DNA from: Burkholderia ubonensis
GTDB lineage: Bacteria; Pseudomonadota; Gammaproteobacteria; Burkholderiales; Burkholderiaceae
DNA length: 64,000 nucleotides
NCBI RefSeq assembly: GCF_001718695.1
Contig: NZ_CP013420.1
Span: 3,204,348-3,268,347 of the forward strand
Direction: 5' to 3'
The notes beneath the pieces are model-generated. The model made no database searches. It was not told the DNA's origin and saw only the letters and a program-made list of their open reading frames with translations. This document shows, in pieces, positions 54,140 to 63,492 of the stretch. The translations under genes and the position numbers were made by a program. Position 1 is the stretch's first letter, and each line of letters starts with the position of its first letter.

Positions 54140-54934
54140 ATGGAACGGAATCGAATCGGGGCGATGCGCGCGGCTGCGGCCGCGCTCGTCGCCTGGGCGG
54201 CCTGGTCGGTGGGATTGGGCGCGGTGCATGCGGAAGTCGCCGCGGCCGATCCGGTCGACGTCGCGATGCGGCAGTGCCTCGCGCAGCGCGACCGCTCGTC
54301 GACGGCCGGGCAGATCCAGTGCATGGGCGAAGCGCAGCAGCAGTGGCAGACGGTGATGGACGCCGCGTACAAGCGCCTGCTGAACGACGCGCCCGCCGAC
54401 GCGAAGCGCGGCTGGCAGGAGAGCCAGCGGCGCTGGCTCATGTGGCGCAAGGACGAGGCGCACCTGCTGAAGGCCGTGTACGACACGACGCGCGGCACGA
54501 TGTACACGATGGCGAGCGCCGACATGCAGCTGCAGCCGGTGCGCGAGCGTGCGCTCGCGCTGCGGGCGGCGGCCGATCGTTATGCGGCGCCGGCCGGCGG
54601 GCCGGGCGGGGCGGCGGCGAAGGCGGCGAATGCAGCGGCGGGCGGCCCGGCGAACGCGCCCAAGAGTGACGCGCGCGATCCGTTGCGCCGCATCCGGCCG
54701 TGCGAGCAGGACGCGGCGTGCGAGCACGCGCTGTTCGACCTGAACCGCTATTACCAGAAGCTGCGGCGCAAGATGCCCGCGCATTCGGCCGCGACGCTCG
54801 TGCATGCGCAGCGCGCGTGGGTCGCGTACCGCGACGCGACCGCGCCGCTCGTCGGCGAGGACGGGCGCATCGACATCATCGGCGCGCGCATCGCGACGAT
54901 GAAGCGCCTGTCGGAGACGGCCGGCAACAATTGA
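54140..54934 (+). CDS. Two-domain LprI/DUF1311-like secreted protein
   Basis: A 264-residue protein with a signal peptide (to about residue 31) and two LprI/DUF1311-type helical domains. The first has CLAQRDRSSTAGQIQCMGEA; the second has CEQDAACEHALFDLNRYYQK. An Ala/Gly/Pro-rich linker (about residues 150-175) joins them. Single-domain relatives include lysozyme inhibitors of the periplasm. It starts 2 bases after the decarboxylase stop, so it is co-transcribed. Confidence 0.78.
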   Translation: MERNRIGAMRAAAAALVAWAAWSVGLGAVHAEVAAADPVDVAMRQCLAQRDRSSTAGQIQCMGEAQQQWQTVMDAAYKRLLNDAPADAKRGWQESQRRWLMWRKDEAHLLKAVYDTTRGTMYTMASADMQLQPVRERALALRAAADRYAAPAGGPGGAAAKAANAAAGGPANAPKSDARDPLRRIRPCEQDAACEHALFDLNRYYQKLRRKMPAHSAATLVHAQRAWVAYRDATAPLVGEDGRIDIIGARIATMKRLSETAGNN

Positions 54935-54965
54935 CTGCCAGGCGACGCACCGCGGTAAGGAAAGG

Positions 54966-54992
54966 CGGGCACCGGAAGGTGCCCGTTTGCAT
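54966..54992 (+). terminator. Terminator after the LprI-like gene
   Basis: CGGGCACC-GGAA-GGTGCCCG forms an 8-bp stem with a GGAA loop, followed by TTTGCATTT. Confidence 0.75.
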
Positions 54993-55009
54993 TTGGGGAG
55001 GTGGGTTGC

Positions 55010-55690
55010 CTACGCGCGCTGCGCGTCCTGCAGCCCGAACCATGCGGGCACGAGCGCAAGCGCGTCGTCGAGCGACGCGAGCACGTGCAGGCTCAGCGTG
55101 ACGATCTCCGGCGTGGGCGCCTTCAGGTCCGGCACGGTGACGACCGACGCGCCCGATCCGGCCGCGGCCTGCGCGCCGAAATCGCTGTCCTCGAACGCGA
55201 TGCACGCATGGGCCGGCACGCCGAGCCGTTCGGCGGCGAGCCGGTAGACGGCCGGGTCGGGCTTGCCGCGCGCGACTTCGTCGCCGCCCGCGAGCGCGTG
55301 GAAGAACGGCAGCGCGCCGACCGCGTCGAGCCGCCCGCGGATCACGTCGCGCGCGGACGACGACGCGACCGCGCACGGGATGCCGGCCTGCGCGAGCGCG
55401 CTCAGGAGCGCGTGCGCACCGGGCTTCAGCGGGAATTTCGGATGAGGCTCGGGCGCGGCGAGCTGTTCGCGCACGCGCGTGCGTACCGCGTCGAACGTGC
55501 CGACGTCGCCGACGATGCGCGCGAGAATCGTCTGGCCTTCCGCGAACGAGCGGCCGACGATCTGCAGGTAGTCGGCGACGGACAGCCCGACGCCGTGCGC
55601 GCGGGCGACGTCGATCCACGTGTTCATGATCGTCCGCTCGGAATCGATGAGCAGGCCGTCCATGTCGAAGATCGCGGCGGAAAACGTCAT
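55010..55690 (-). CDS. HAD-superfamily sugar-phosphate phosphatase-like hydrolase
   Basis: A 226-residue HAD subfamily I protein. Motif I is FDMDGLLIDSE (nucleophile Asp), motif II Ser lies in VASSSA, the motif III Lys is in RGKPDP and motif IV is FEDSDFG. The cap resembles beta-phosphoglucomutase/2-deoxyglucose-6-phosphate phosphatases. The substrate is unknown. The ATG at 55690 begins at the family N-terminus. It is downstream of argH on the same strand. Confidence 0.88.
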   Translation of the reverse strand: MTFSAAIFDMDGLLIDSERTIMNTWIDVARAHGVGLSVADYLQIVGRSFAEGQTILARIVGDVGTFDAVRTRVREQLAAPEPHPKFPLKPGAHALLSALAQAGIPCAVASSSARDVIRGRLDAVGALPFFHALAGGDEVARGKPDPAVYRLAAERLGVPAHACIAFEDSDFGAQAAAGSGASVVTVPDLKAPTPEIVTLSLHVLASLDDALALVPAWFGLQDAQRA

Positions 55691-55760
55691 TGCTGGGGTC
55701 CGGAAGTCGGGGGGAGAGGGCGGGCGGCGCACGCAACGTGCGCGGCCCGCGCCAACAGGA

Positions 55761-55787
55761 AACGGACGCCGCGGGGGGGCGTCCGTT
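55761..55787 (-). terminator. Hairpin after argH, probable terminator
   Basis: AACGGACGCC and GGCGTCCGTT form a 10-bp stem around a 7-base G-rich loop, 11 bases after the argH stop. The T-run is weak. Confidence 0.55.
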
Positions 55788-55798
55788 CGCGGCGACGC

Positions 55799-57208
55799 TT
55801 ACTTGCCGAGCGCCTCGCGCGCGGCCTTCACGGCGGCGCGCACCTGGTCCGGCGCGGTGCCGCCCGGGTGGTTGCGGCTCGCGACCGAGCCTTCGAGCGT
55901 CAGGTAGCCGAACACGTCGTCGCCGATCAGGTGCGCGACGTTCGGCAGCTCCTGCTTCATCTCGTCGAGCGTCAGGTCGGCGAGGTCGATGCCGCGATCG
56001 TCGCAGATCCGCACCGCGTGCGCGACCGCCTCGTGCGCGTCGCGGAACGGCAGCCCGCGCTTCACGAGGTAGTCGGCGAGGTCGGTCGCGGTCGAGAAGC
56101 CCTGCAGCGCCGCCGCGCGCATCGCGTCCGGCTTCACGGTGATGCCCGCGACCATCTCGGCGAAGATCCGCAGCGTGTCGGCGACGGTGTCGACCGTGTC
56201 GAACAGCGGCTCCTTGTCTTCCTGGTTGTCCTTGTTGTACGCGAGCGGCTGGCCCTTCATCAGCGTGAGGAGCGCCATCAGGTGGCCGTTCACGCGGCCG
56301 GTCTTGCCGCGCGCGAGCTCGGGCACGTCCGGGTTCTTCTTCTGCGGCATGATCGAGCTGCCGGTGCAGAAGCGGTCGGCGATGTCGATGAAGCCGACGC
56401 GCGGGCTCATCCACAGCACGAGCTCTTCCGAGAAGCGCGACACGTGCGTCATCACGAGCGCGGCCGCGGCCGTGAATTCGATCGCGAAGTCGCGATCCGA
56501 CACCGCGTCGAGCGAGTTCGCGCAGATGCCGTCGAAGCCGAGCGTCGTCGCGACCGCGTGACGGTCGATCGGGTAGCTCGTGCCCGCGAGCGCGGCCGCG
56601 CCGAGCGGCAGGCGGTTCACGCGGGCGCGGCAGTCGCGCATGCGCTCGGCGTCGCGCGAGAACATCTCGACGTACGCGAGCAGGTGGTGGCCGAACGTGA
56701 CCGGCTGCGCGACCTGCAGGTGCGTGAAGCCGGGCATGATCGTGCCGGCGTTGCGTTCGGCGAGGTCGATCAGCGCGCCGCGCAGGTCGCCCAGCAGGCC
56801 GCCGATGCGGTCGATCTCGCCGCGCAGCCACAGGCGGATGTCGGTCGCGACCTGGTCGTTGCGCGAGCGGCCCGTGTGCAGGCGCTTGCCGGCGTCGCCG
56901 ATCAGCGCGGTCAGGCGCGCCTCGATGTTCAGGTGGACGTCCTCGAGGTCGAGCTGCCATTCGAATTCGCCGCGCTCGATCTCGCCCTGGATCTGCGCCA
57001 TCCCGCGTTCGATCGCGGCCAGGTCGTCGGCGCTGATGATCTTCTGCGCGGCGAGCATCTTCGCGTGCGCGAGCGAGCCGGCGATGTCGACGAGCGCGAG
57101 GCGCTTGTCGAAAAACACCGACGACGTGTAGCGCTTGACCAGCTCGGACATCGGTTCCGAGAAGCGGGCCGACCAGGCCTCGCCCTTTTTGTGCAGTTGG
57201 GACGTCAT
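55799..57208 (-). CDS. argH: Argininosuccinate lyase
   Basis: A 469-residue fumarase-superfamily lyase with the signature [12 protein letters not shown] (catalytic Ser region), [15 protein letters not shown] and [16 protein letters not shown]. It splits argininosuccinate to arginine and fumarate, the last step of arginine biosynthesis. Single gene with its own leader. Confidence 0.95.
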   Translation of the reverse strand: MTSQLHKKGEAWSARFSEPMSELVKRYTSSVFFDKRLALVDIAGSLAHAKMLAAQKIISADDLAAIERGMAQIQGEIERGEFEWQLDLEDVHLNIEARLTALIGDAGKRLHTGRSRNDQVATDIRLWLRGEIDRIGGLLGDLRGALIDLAERNAGTIMPGFTHLQVAQPVTFGHHLLAYVEMFSRDAERMRDCRARVNRLPLGAAALAGTSYPIDRHAVATTLGFDGICANSLDAVSDRDFAIEFTAAAALVMTHVSRFSEELVLWMSPRVGFIDIADRFCTGSSIMPQKKNPDVPELARGKTGRVNGHLMALLTLMKGQPLAYNKDNQEDKEPLFDTVDTVADTLRIFAEMVAGITVKPDAMRAAALQGFSTATDLADYLVKRGLPFRDAHEAVAHAVRICDDRGIDLADLTLDEMKQELPNVAHLIGDDVFGYLTLEGSVASRNHPGGTAPDQVRAAVKAAREALGK

Positions 57209-57294
57209 GGCGAATCTTCGAAGGGTGTTGGGCGGCGTGCGCCGCGAGGGAATCGGAGGATTTTAGCATTCGCGGCCGCGCGACCGGGCGGGCG

Positions 57295-57430
57295 TCAGCG
57301 CAGCGCGCGGGTCAGCGGGCCGATGCGCGGCAGCGTGCCGTCGTCCGGGCGCTGGTACGCGAATTCGACGCTGCAGCGGCGTCCGTCGCCGCGCGCACGA
57401 TGCAGCGCCAGGGCGGCTGGGGACGGTCGA
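57295..57430 (-). pseudogene. Possible 3' remnant of an unidentified gene
   Basis: Between argH and the XRE regulator, one minus-strand frame ends with RCSVEFAYQRPDDGTLPRIG followed by PLTRALR and a stop at 57295. This looks more protein-like than its surroundings. No start, domain or family can be assigned. The rest of 57209-57484 shows no gene. Confidence 0.3.
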
Positions 57431-57484
57431 CTATCCACTCTGCCAGGATGCCGGCTTCACGACGTCGTGGGGCGGGCACTGCCG

Positions 57485-58294
57485 TCACTCGCGCACCAGC
57501 ACGACGAGCTTCAGGTCCTCGCGATGCGCGGGCTTCAGCGTGATCTGCTGGTAGACGAGCCGACCGTCGGCCGGGTGGTCGAATTCGCGCTGGCCGCCTT
57601 CGCGCTCGAACACGTCCTGCGACGCCCAGTACTGCGCGAACGCGTCGCTGCCGGCCGTCAGCGCGTCGATCAGCGCGCGCGTCGGCGCATCGTTCAGGTG
57701 GCGGATCGAGTCGGCGCGGAATTCGGCGGCGAGCCGGCGCGCGCGGGTCTCCCAGTCGACGATCAGCGCGCGCGCCGCCGGCGACATGAACGTGAAGCGC
57801 AGCAGGTTGCGGTCGTGGCCGCCGTCGAGCCAGCCGGTGAACAGCGCGGCGGCGGGCGGGTTCCACGCGAGCGCGTTCCATTGGCGGTCGAGCACGTACG
57901 CGGGCGTCGCGATCGCGGCGACGGTCGCGGCGAGCGTCGGCGGCAGGTCGCCGGCGGCGACGTCCGGCTCGGCCGGGTCGCGCTGCGCGGCCAGTTCGAA
58001 CAGGTACGCGCGCTCGGCGCGCGACAACTGCAGCGCGACCGCGATCCGCGCGAGCGCGTCGGCCGACGCGGACACCGGGCGGCCCTGTTCGATCCACGTG
58101 TACCAGGTCGGGCTGACGCCGCACAGCTGCGCGACCTCCTCGCGCCGCAGCCCCGGCGTGCGGCGGCGCGGGCCGGGCGGCAGGCCGACCGCCTGCGGCG
58201 ACAGGCGCTCGCGGTGCGCGCGGATGAAGTCGCCGAGCGCGCGGGCGGGCGTCGCGTCGAGCGGCGGGGTGGGGGCGGCGGTCGGAAGGTTCAT
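57485..58294 (-). CDS. XRE-family regulator with MmyB-like ligand domain
   Basis: A 269-residue regulator. Residues 17-85 hold a Xre HTH (RTPGLRREEVAQLCGVSPTW, YTWIEQGRPVSASADALARI). The rest is a PAS-like MmyB domain that in the solved structure of a family member binds a fatty acid. These regulators often control the divergent neighbour, here a methyltransferase gene at 58430. The ATG at 58294 fits; the C-terminus (KLVVLVRE) is normal. Confidence 0.88.
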   Translation of the reverse strand: MNLPTAAPTPPLDATPARALGDFIRAHRERLSPQAVGLPPGPRRRTPGLRREEVAQLCGVSPTWYTWIEQGRPVSASADALARIAVALQLSRAERAYLFELAAQRDPAEPDVAAGDLPPTLAATVAAIATPAYVLDRQWNALAWNPPAAALFTGWLDGGHDRNLLRFTFMSPAARALIVDWETRARRLAAEFRADSIRHLNDAPTRALIDALTAGSDAFAQYWASQDVFEREGGQREFDHPADGRLVYQQITLKPAHREDLKLVVLVRE

Positions 58295-58342
58295 GCGAAA
58301 TCGTCAGGCGGGTGGATCGAATACCAGAATAACTGCTTAACT

Positions 58343-58354
58343 TGTACTGGTACA
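58343..58354. promoter_or_regulatory. Candidate operator between XRE and methyltransferase genes
   Basis: TGTAC-TG-GTACA is a short inverted repeat in the 135-base divergent region, within AACTTGTACTGGTACATGG, close to a likely promoter of the XRE gene. MmyB-type regulators bind such palindromes; binding here is inferred. Confidence 0.45.
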
Positions 58355-58429
58355 TGGGCGAGCCTATTGTAGCGGCTCACGCGTCTGCCCGCATCGGCGC
58401 GGACGGTCCCCACCAAGGAGAAGAATGCG

Positions 58430-59182
58430 ATGAAACATCACGACCAGGTTGCCGACGCGTTCGGCTCGACTGCCGCCGCCTATCTGACGAGCACGGTCCA
58501 TGCGACCGGCGCCGACCTGCAGGCGCTCGCCGACGCGGTGCGCGCGACGCCGGGCACCGCGGTGCTGGACCTGGGCTGCGGCGCGGGCCACGCGAGCTTC
58601 GCGGTCGCGCCGCACGCGCGCGAAGTGGTCGCGTACGACCTGGCGCCGCAAATGCTCGCGACCGTCGACGCGGCGGCGCGCGAGCGCGGCTTCGCGAACA
58701 TCCGCACCTGCCACGGGCCGGCCGAGCGGCTGCCGTTCGGCGCGGCGACGTTCGACTGGGTCGTGAGCCGGATGAGCGCGCATCACTGGCACGACGTGCC
58801 CGCAGCGCTCGCCGAGGCGCGCCGGGTGCTGAAGCCGGGCGGACGCGTGCTGATGATCGACATCGCCGGCCCCGACCATCCGCTGCTCGACACCTATCTG
58901 CAGGCGCTGGAAGTGCTGCGCGACGCGTCGCACGTCCGCAACTACCGGGCCGACGAATGGCTCGCGATGTTCCGCGGCGCGGGCTTCGACGCGCAGGTGG
59001 CGAGCCGCTGGCGCCTGCCGATCGAGTTCGATTCGTGGGTCGCGCGGATGCGCACGCCGGCCGGCGGCGTGACCGGAATCCGCGCGCTGTGGGCGCACGC
59101 GCCGGACGAGGTGCGCAGCCATTACGCGGTGCAGCCGGACGGCTCGTTCGAGCACGATGCGCTGCTGATCGACGCGCGCTGA
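58430..59182 (+). CDS. Class I SAM-dependent methyltransferase
   Basis: A 250-residue UbiE/type 11 methyltransferase with motif I VLDLGCGAGHASFAV, motif post-I VVAYDLAPQML and motif III RRVLKPGGRVLMID. The substrate is unknown. It is divergent from the MmyB-type regulator and likely its target. GGAGAAGAATGCG precedes the ATG, with GGAG about 10 bases upstream. Confidence 0.9.
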   Translation: MKHHDQVADAFGSTAAAYLTSTVHATGADLQALADAVRATPGTAVLDLGCGAGHASFAVAPHAREVVAYDLAPQMLATVDAAARERGFANIRTCHGPAERLPFGAATFDWVVSRMSAHHWHDVPAALAEARRVLKPGGRVLMIDIAGPDHPLLDTYLQALEVLRDASHVRNYRADEWLAMFRGAGFDAQVASRWRLPIEFDSWVARMRTPAGGVTGIRALWAHAPDEVRSHYAVQPDGSFEHDALLIDAR

Positions 59183-59189
59183 AGCGAAA

Positions 59190-59223
59190 CGGCCGCGACG
59201 CCAGGCAAGGCGCGTCGCGGCCG
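59190..59223. terminator. Hairpin between the methyltransferase gene and ppc
   Basis: CGGCCGCGACG and CGTCGCGGCCG form a perfect 11-bp stem with a 12-base loop between convergent genes. There is no clear T-run. Confidence 0.55.
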
Positions 59224-59267
59224 CGGTGCGGGTTGCGTAGCGCGTGCGTCGCACGCGCTCGCGCGGG

Positions 59268-62200
59268 TCAGCCCGTGTTGCGCAGGCCGGCCGCGATCCC
59301 GTTGATGGTCAGGTGAATCCCGCGCCGCAGCCGCGCGTTGGTGTCGCCCGCGCGGTGCCGCTTGATCAGCTCGACCTGCAGGTGGTTGAGCGGATCGAGA
59401 TACGGGAAGCGGTTCTTGATCGAACGCGCGAGCAGCGGGTTCGTCGCGAGCCGCGTGTCCTGGCCGGTGATCTCGGCCAGCGCCTGCGACGTGCGCTCCC
59501 ACTCGGCGACGATCCGCTCGAACACATGCTTGCGCAGCTTCTTGTCGGCGACGAGCTGCGCGTAGCGCGACGCGACCGCGAGGTCGGTCTTCGCGAGCAC
59601 CATGTCCATGTTCGACAGCAGGTTCGAGAAGAACGGCCAGGTCTTGTTCATCTTCTTCAGCAGCGCGAGCCGCTTGCTGCGCTCGGCCGCGTCCGTCGTG
59701 CCGTCGAGATACGCGGCGACCGCGCTGCCGAAGCCGTACCAGCCGGTCAGCAGCAGCCGGCACTGGCCCCACGAGAAGCCCCACGGAATCGCGCGCAGGT
59801 CCTCGATGCGGCGGTGCTTCGGGTCCTGCAGCTTGCGCGACGCGGGACGGCTGCCGATGTTCAGCTCGGCGATCTCGGTGATCGGCGTCGACGAGAAGAA
59901 GTAGTCGGTGAAGCCGGGCGTCTCGTAGACGAGCGCGCGGTACGCGGCCATCGCGGTGTCGGACAGCGTCTGCATCGCCGTCTCGAACGCGGGCAGCTGC
60001 GCGGGCGCGTTCGACTGCGGCAGCAGCGACGCCTCGAGCGTCGCGGCGACGACCGTCTCCAGGTTGCGGCGGCCGATTTCCGGGTTCGCGAACTTGCTGG
60101 CAATCACCTCGCCCTGCTCGGTCAGGCGGATCTGGCCGTTCACGGTGCCGGGCGGCTGCGACAGGATCGCCTGGTAGGTCGGGCCGCCGCCGCGGCCGAC
60201 CGTGCCGCCGCGGCCGTGGAACAGGCGCAGCGTGATGCCGCGCTCGTGGAACAGGTCGACGAGCGCGAGCTCCGCGCGGTACAGCTCCCAGTTCGACGTG
60301 AGGAAGCCGCCGTCCTTGTTGCTGTCCGAGTAGCCGAGCATCACTTCCTGCTCGCCGCCCTGGTGCGCGACGAGCGCGTCGACGCCCGGCAGCGCGAAGT
60401 ACTCGCGCATGATCCGCGACGCGTCGCGCAGGTCGGGGATCGTCTCGAACAGCGGGATCACCATCAGGCCGTTCTTCGCGCCGCCGTGCTTCGCGCCTTC
60501 GCCGGTAGCACCGAACGCGCCGTCGAGCAGGCCGGTTTCCTTCTGCAGCAGCAGCACCTCGACGAGGTCGCTGACCGTCTCGGTATGCGAAATGATGTAG
60601 TTGCGCACCGCGCGCGGGCCGAACTGCGCGCGCACCGCGCGCGCCTTCTCGAACACGCCGAGCTCGCTTTGCGCGAGCGCCGAGTATTCGAAGTACGGCG
60701 AGCGCAGCGGGCGGGGATCGGCGAGCGCGGCGAGCAGCACGCGCAGCTTGTCTTCCTCGGCGAGCGCCGCGTAGTCGGCCTCGACGCCCGCGCGCGCGAA
60801 CAGCTCGGCGACGACCGCCTCATGAATGTCGGAGCTCTGCCGCAGGTCGATGCTCGCGAGGTGAAAGCCGAACACCTCGGCCGCGCGCGCGAGCGGCGCG
60901 AGGCGCGGCGCGGCGAGCGACGCGCCGTGATGCTCGTCGAGCGATTCCATCAGCACCTTCAGGTCGCGCACGAACTCCTCGGAATCCGCGTACGGCGTCG
61001 CGCGCACGGGCGCGGCGCCGCGCCCGGCGCTGCGCACCGGCACCGTGCCTTCGCCGAGGCGCACGCGCGCGCTTGCCGCGAGCCGCGTGTAGATGCCGAT
61101 CAGCGCGCGGCGGTACGGCTCGTCGACGCGGTGCGGCGACTGGTCCGGCGATGCGGCGGCGAGCGCCTTCACCGCGTCGCTCGCGCCGACCAGCAGGTTC
61201 GACACCGACAGCTCGGCGCCGAGCTTGTGCACCTGCTCCAGGTAGTGCTCGAGGATCACCGCGGACTGGCGGTGGATCGCCTCGTCGAGCGTCGCGGCGG
61301 TCACGTTCGGGTTGCCGTCGCGATCGCCGCCGATCCAGCTGCCCATCTGGAAGAACGCCGGCACGCGGGCGGGCAGGCCGTGCTCGGCGAGCGCGGCCTC
61401 GATGTCGCCGTACAGCGCGGGCAGCTCGTCGAGGAACGTCGCGCGGTAGTACGACAGCGCGTTCTCGATCTCGTCGCCGACCGTCAGGCGCGCGTCGCGC
61501 AGCATGCGCGTCTGCCACAGCGCGGTCACGCGCGCGCGCAGCATCGCCTCGTTGTGCTGGCGCTCGCGCGCGGTCAGCTCCTGGTCGCGCTCGGCGAGCA
61601 GCCGCGCGATGTCGTGCTGCGCGTCGAGGATGCTCTTGCGCTGCACCTCGGTCGGGTGCGCGGTGAGCACGGGCACGATCAGCGCGTCGTCGAAGAAGCG
61701 CTGCAGCACGTCCTTCGACGCGCCGCCCGCCTGCTTCAGCTGGTCGAGCGCGAACGCGACGGTGCCCGGCTGCGGCGCGGAGCCGGCGAGCGCGTGGATG
61801 CGGCGGCGGCGGTTGTGGTGGCGGTCCTCGGCGATGTTCGCGAGGTGCGAGAAATAGCTGAACGCGCGCACGACGCTCACCGTCTGCTCGGGCGTCAGCT
61901 TGCGCAGCTTCTTCTCGAGCGTCTGCGCGGCCTCGCGGTCGTCCTCGCGGCGGAATTTCACCGCGGTCTGGCGGATCGTCTCGACGACGTCGAACACCGC
62001 GTCGCCTTCCTGCTCGCGCACGACGTCGCCGAGCAGGCGGCCGAGGAAGCGGATGTCCTCGAACAGCGGGCGGTCCTTGTCCTCGCGGGTGCGGGCGCCC
62101 GGCTTCGCGGCGACGGCGGCCGCGCCGTTCGCGACGGCCCTGGCCGCGCGTTTCGTCTGTCGTATCGGGTCTTTCGGTTTCGTTGCCGGCTGGGTTGCCG

Positions 62201-62306
62201 ATTTCGCACGACCGTTCGCGGCGGCGGCGATGGAGCCCGTCTGGGCGTCGGAGGAGGGCAAGGCAGCATTGCGGCGCGCCGCGCGCGCCGATCCGGAAGA
62301 CTTCAC
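59268..62306 (-). CDS. ppc: Phosphoenolpyruvate carboxylase
   Basis: A 1012-residue PEPC starting at a GTG (62306) with AAGGA about 9 bases upstream. Motifs: [15 protein letters not shown] (catalytic His), [25 protein letters not shown] and [15 protein letters not shown]. It makes oxaloacetate from PEP to refill the TCA cycle. The first roughly 85 residues are Ala/Lys-rich, unlike E. coli PEPC, and look disordered. An open frame reaches 62615 but would overlap the hemC start. Divergent from hemC. Confidence 0.93.
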   Translation of the reverse strand: MKSSGSARAARRNAALPSSDAQTGSIAAAANGRAKSATQPATKPKDPIRQTKRAARAVANGAAAVAAKPGARTREDKDRPLFEDIRFLGRLLGDVVREQEGDAVFDVVETIRQTAVKFRREDDREAAQTLEKKLRKLTPEQTVSVVRAFSYFSHLANIAEDRHHNRRRRIHALAGSAPQPGTVAFALDQLKQAGGASKDVLQRFFDDALIVPVLTAHPTEVQRKSILDAQHDIARLLAERDQELTARERQHNEAMLRARVTALWQTRMLRDARLTVGDEIENALSYYRATFLDELPALYGDIEAALAEHGLPARVPAFFQMGSWIGGDRDGNPNVTAATLDEAIHRQSAVILEHYLEQVHKLGAELSVSNLLVGASDAVKALAAASPDQSPHRVDEPYRRALIGIYTRLAASARVRLGEGTVPVRSAGRGAAPVRATPYADSEEFVRDLKVLMESLDEHHGASLAAPRLAPLARAAEVFGFHLASIDLRQSSDIHEAVVAELFARAGVEADYAALAEEDKLRVLLAALADPRPLRSPYFEYSALAQSELGVFEKARAVRAQFGPRAVRNYIISHTETVSDLVEVLLLQKETGLLDGAFGATGEGAKHGGAKNGLMVIPLFETIPDLRDASRIMREYFALPGVDALVAHQGGEQEVMLGYSDSNKDGGFLTSNWELYRAELALVDLFHERGITLRLFHGRGGTVGRGGGPTYQAILSQPPGTVNGQIRLTEQGEVIASKFANPEIGRRNLETVVAATLEASLLPQSNAPAQLPAFETAMQTLSDTAMAAYRALVYETPGFTDYFFSSTPITEIAELNIGSRPASRKLQDPKHRRIEDLRAIPWGFSWGQCRLLLTGWYGFGSAVAAYLDGTTDAAERSKRLALLKKMNKTWPFFSNLLSNMDMVLAKTDLAVASRYAQLVADKKLRKHVFERIVAEWERTSQALAEITGQDTRLATNPLLARSIKNRFPYLDPLNHLQVELIKRHRAGDTNARLRRGIHLTINGIAAGLRNTG

Positions 62307-62505
62307 GATGGGTTTCCTTGGGAAAGCTCGAGTGAAAAGGGACTGCGGGCACTGCGATCCAGCGACTGCGACTTCTGCGGCACTTCCGCGCATCCGCGCC
62401 GCGGCCCGCGCCAGGCGGCGCCGGGGCCGGCTCCGCGCCCGGGTGGGCGCGGGCGTGCGTGCTACCATTGTTCGATCTTCAATCCCGTCCTTCGATGTTC
62501 CTGCA
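62307..62505. promoter_or_regulatory. Divergent ppc/hemC promoter region
   Basis: 199 bases with the ppc leader on one side and an AT-richer TACCATTGTTCGATCTTC stretch (62463-62480) about 30 bases before hemC. No specific operator is recognised. Confidence 0.4.
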
Positions 62506-63492
62506 ATGAATTCCGAGACTCTGTCGGCACAGCCGCCTGCGACGCTGACGATTGCTTCGCGCGAGAGCCGCCTGGCGATGTGGCAAGCCGAACATGTGCG
62601 TGATGCGCTGCGCAAATTATATCCAGCTTGTGACGTGAAAATCCTCGGGATGACGACCCGCGGCGATCAAATTCTCGATCGCACGCTGTCGAAGGTCGGC
62701 GGCAAGGGCCTGTTCGTCAAGGAGCTCGAAAACGCGCTCGCGGACGGCCGCGCCGACCTCGCCGTGCATTCGCTGAAGGACGTGCCGATGGCGCTGCCCG
62801 ACGGCTTCTCGCTCGCGGCGATCATGACCCGCGAAGACCCGCGCGACGCGTTCGTGTCGAACGACTACGCGTCGCTCGACGCGCTGCCGGCCGGCGCCGT
62901 GGTCGGCACGTCGAGCCTGCGCCGCGAGGCGATGCTGCGCGCGCGCTACCCGCACCTGCAGGTGCAGCCGCTGCGCGGCAACCTCGACACGCGCCTGGCG
63001 AAGCTCGACCGCGGCGACTACGCGGCGATCATCCTCGCGGCGGCCGGGCTCAAGCGCCTCGGCCTCGACGCGCGGATCCGCGCGCTGATCGGCGTCGACG
63101 ACAGCCCGCCCGCGGCGGGCCAGGGCGCGCTCGGCATCGAGATCGCGTCGCACCGGGCGGACGTCGCCGCGTGGCTCGCGCCGCTGCACGACCACGCGAC
63201 CGCGCTGGCGGTCGAGGCCGAGCGGATGGTGTCGCGCGCGCTCGGCGGCAGCTGCGAGGTGCCGCTCGCCGCGCATGCGGTGTGGCGCGCGGGCGAGCTG
63301 TACCTGACGGGCCGCGTGTCGACGACCGACGGCACGCGCGTGCTGACGTCCGAGGAATGCGCTTCGGTGATGACCGTCGCCGACGCGCTCGCGCTCGGCC
63401 GCGCGGTCGCCGACGCGCTCGAGGCGCAGGGCGCGCTCGACATCGTCCACGCGCTGCTCGCCGGCTCGCAGGCCGGCAAGGGCGACGCCTGA
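62506..63492 (+). CDS. hemC: Porphobilinogen deaminase (hydroxymethylbilane synthase)
   Basis: A 328-residue Hem[34 protein letters not shown] and [19 protein letters not shown] for substrate binding, and the dipyrromethane-binding Cys in [13 protein letters not shown]. It makes preuroporphyrinogen for heme and, through cobA, siroheme. Its stop shares its A with the hemD ATG (TGATG). Confidence 0.95.
   Translation: MNSETLSAQPPATLTIASRESRLAMWQAEHVRDALRKLYPACDVKILGMTTRGDQILDRTLSKVGGKGLFVKELENALADGRADLAVHSLKDVPMALPDGFSLAAIMTREDPRDAFVSNDYASLDALPAGAVVGTSSLRREAMLRARYPHLQVQPLRGNLDTRLAKLDRGDYAAIILAAAGLKRLGLDARIRALIGVDDSPPAAGQGALGIEIASHRADVAAWLAPLHDHATALAVEAERMVSRALGGSCEVPLAAHAVWRAGELYLTGRVSTTDGTRVLTSEECASVMTVADALALGRAVADALEAQGALDIVHALLAGSQAGKGDA

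Noticed and set aside
55001..58372. A 1123-codon plus-strand open frame opposite the HAD, argH and XRE genes
   Set aside because: It crosses three well-supported minus-strand genes and has Arg-rich, domain-free composition.
59244..62603. A 1119-codon plus-strand open frame opposite ppc
   Set aside because: Composition is a mirror of ppc codons; PEPC motifs on the other strand are decisive.
62306..62615. A longer ppc start at 62615
   Set aside because: It would overlap the hemC start and add low-complexity sequence; the GTG at 62306 has a good ribosome binding site.
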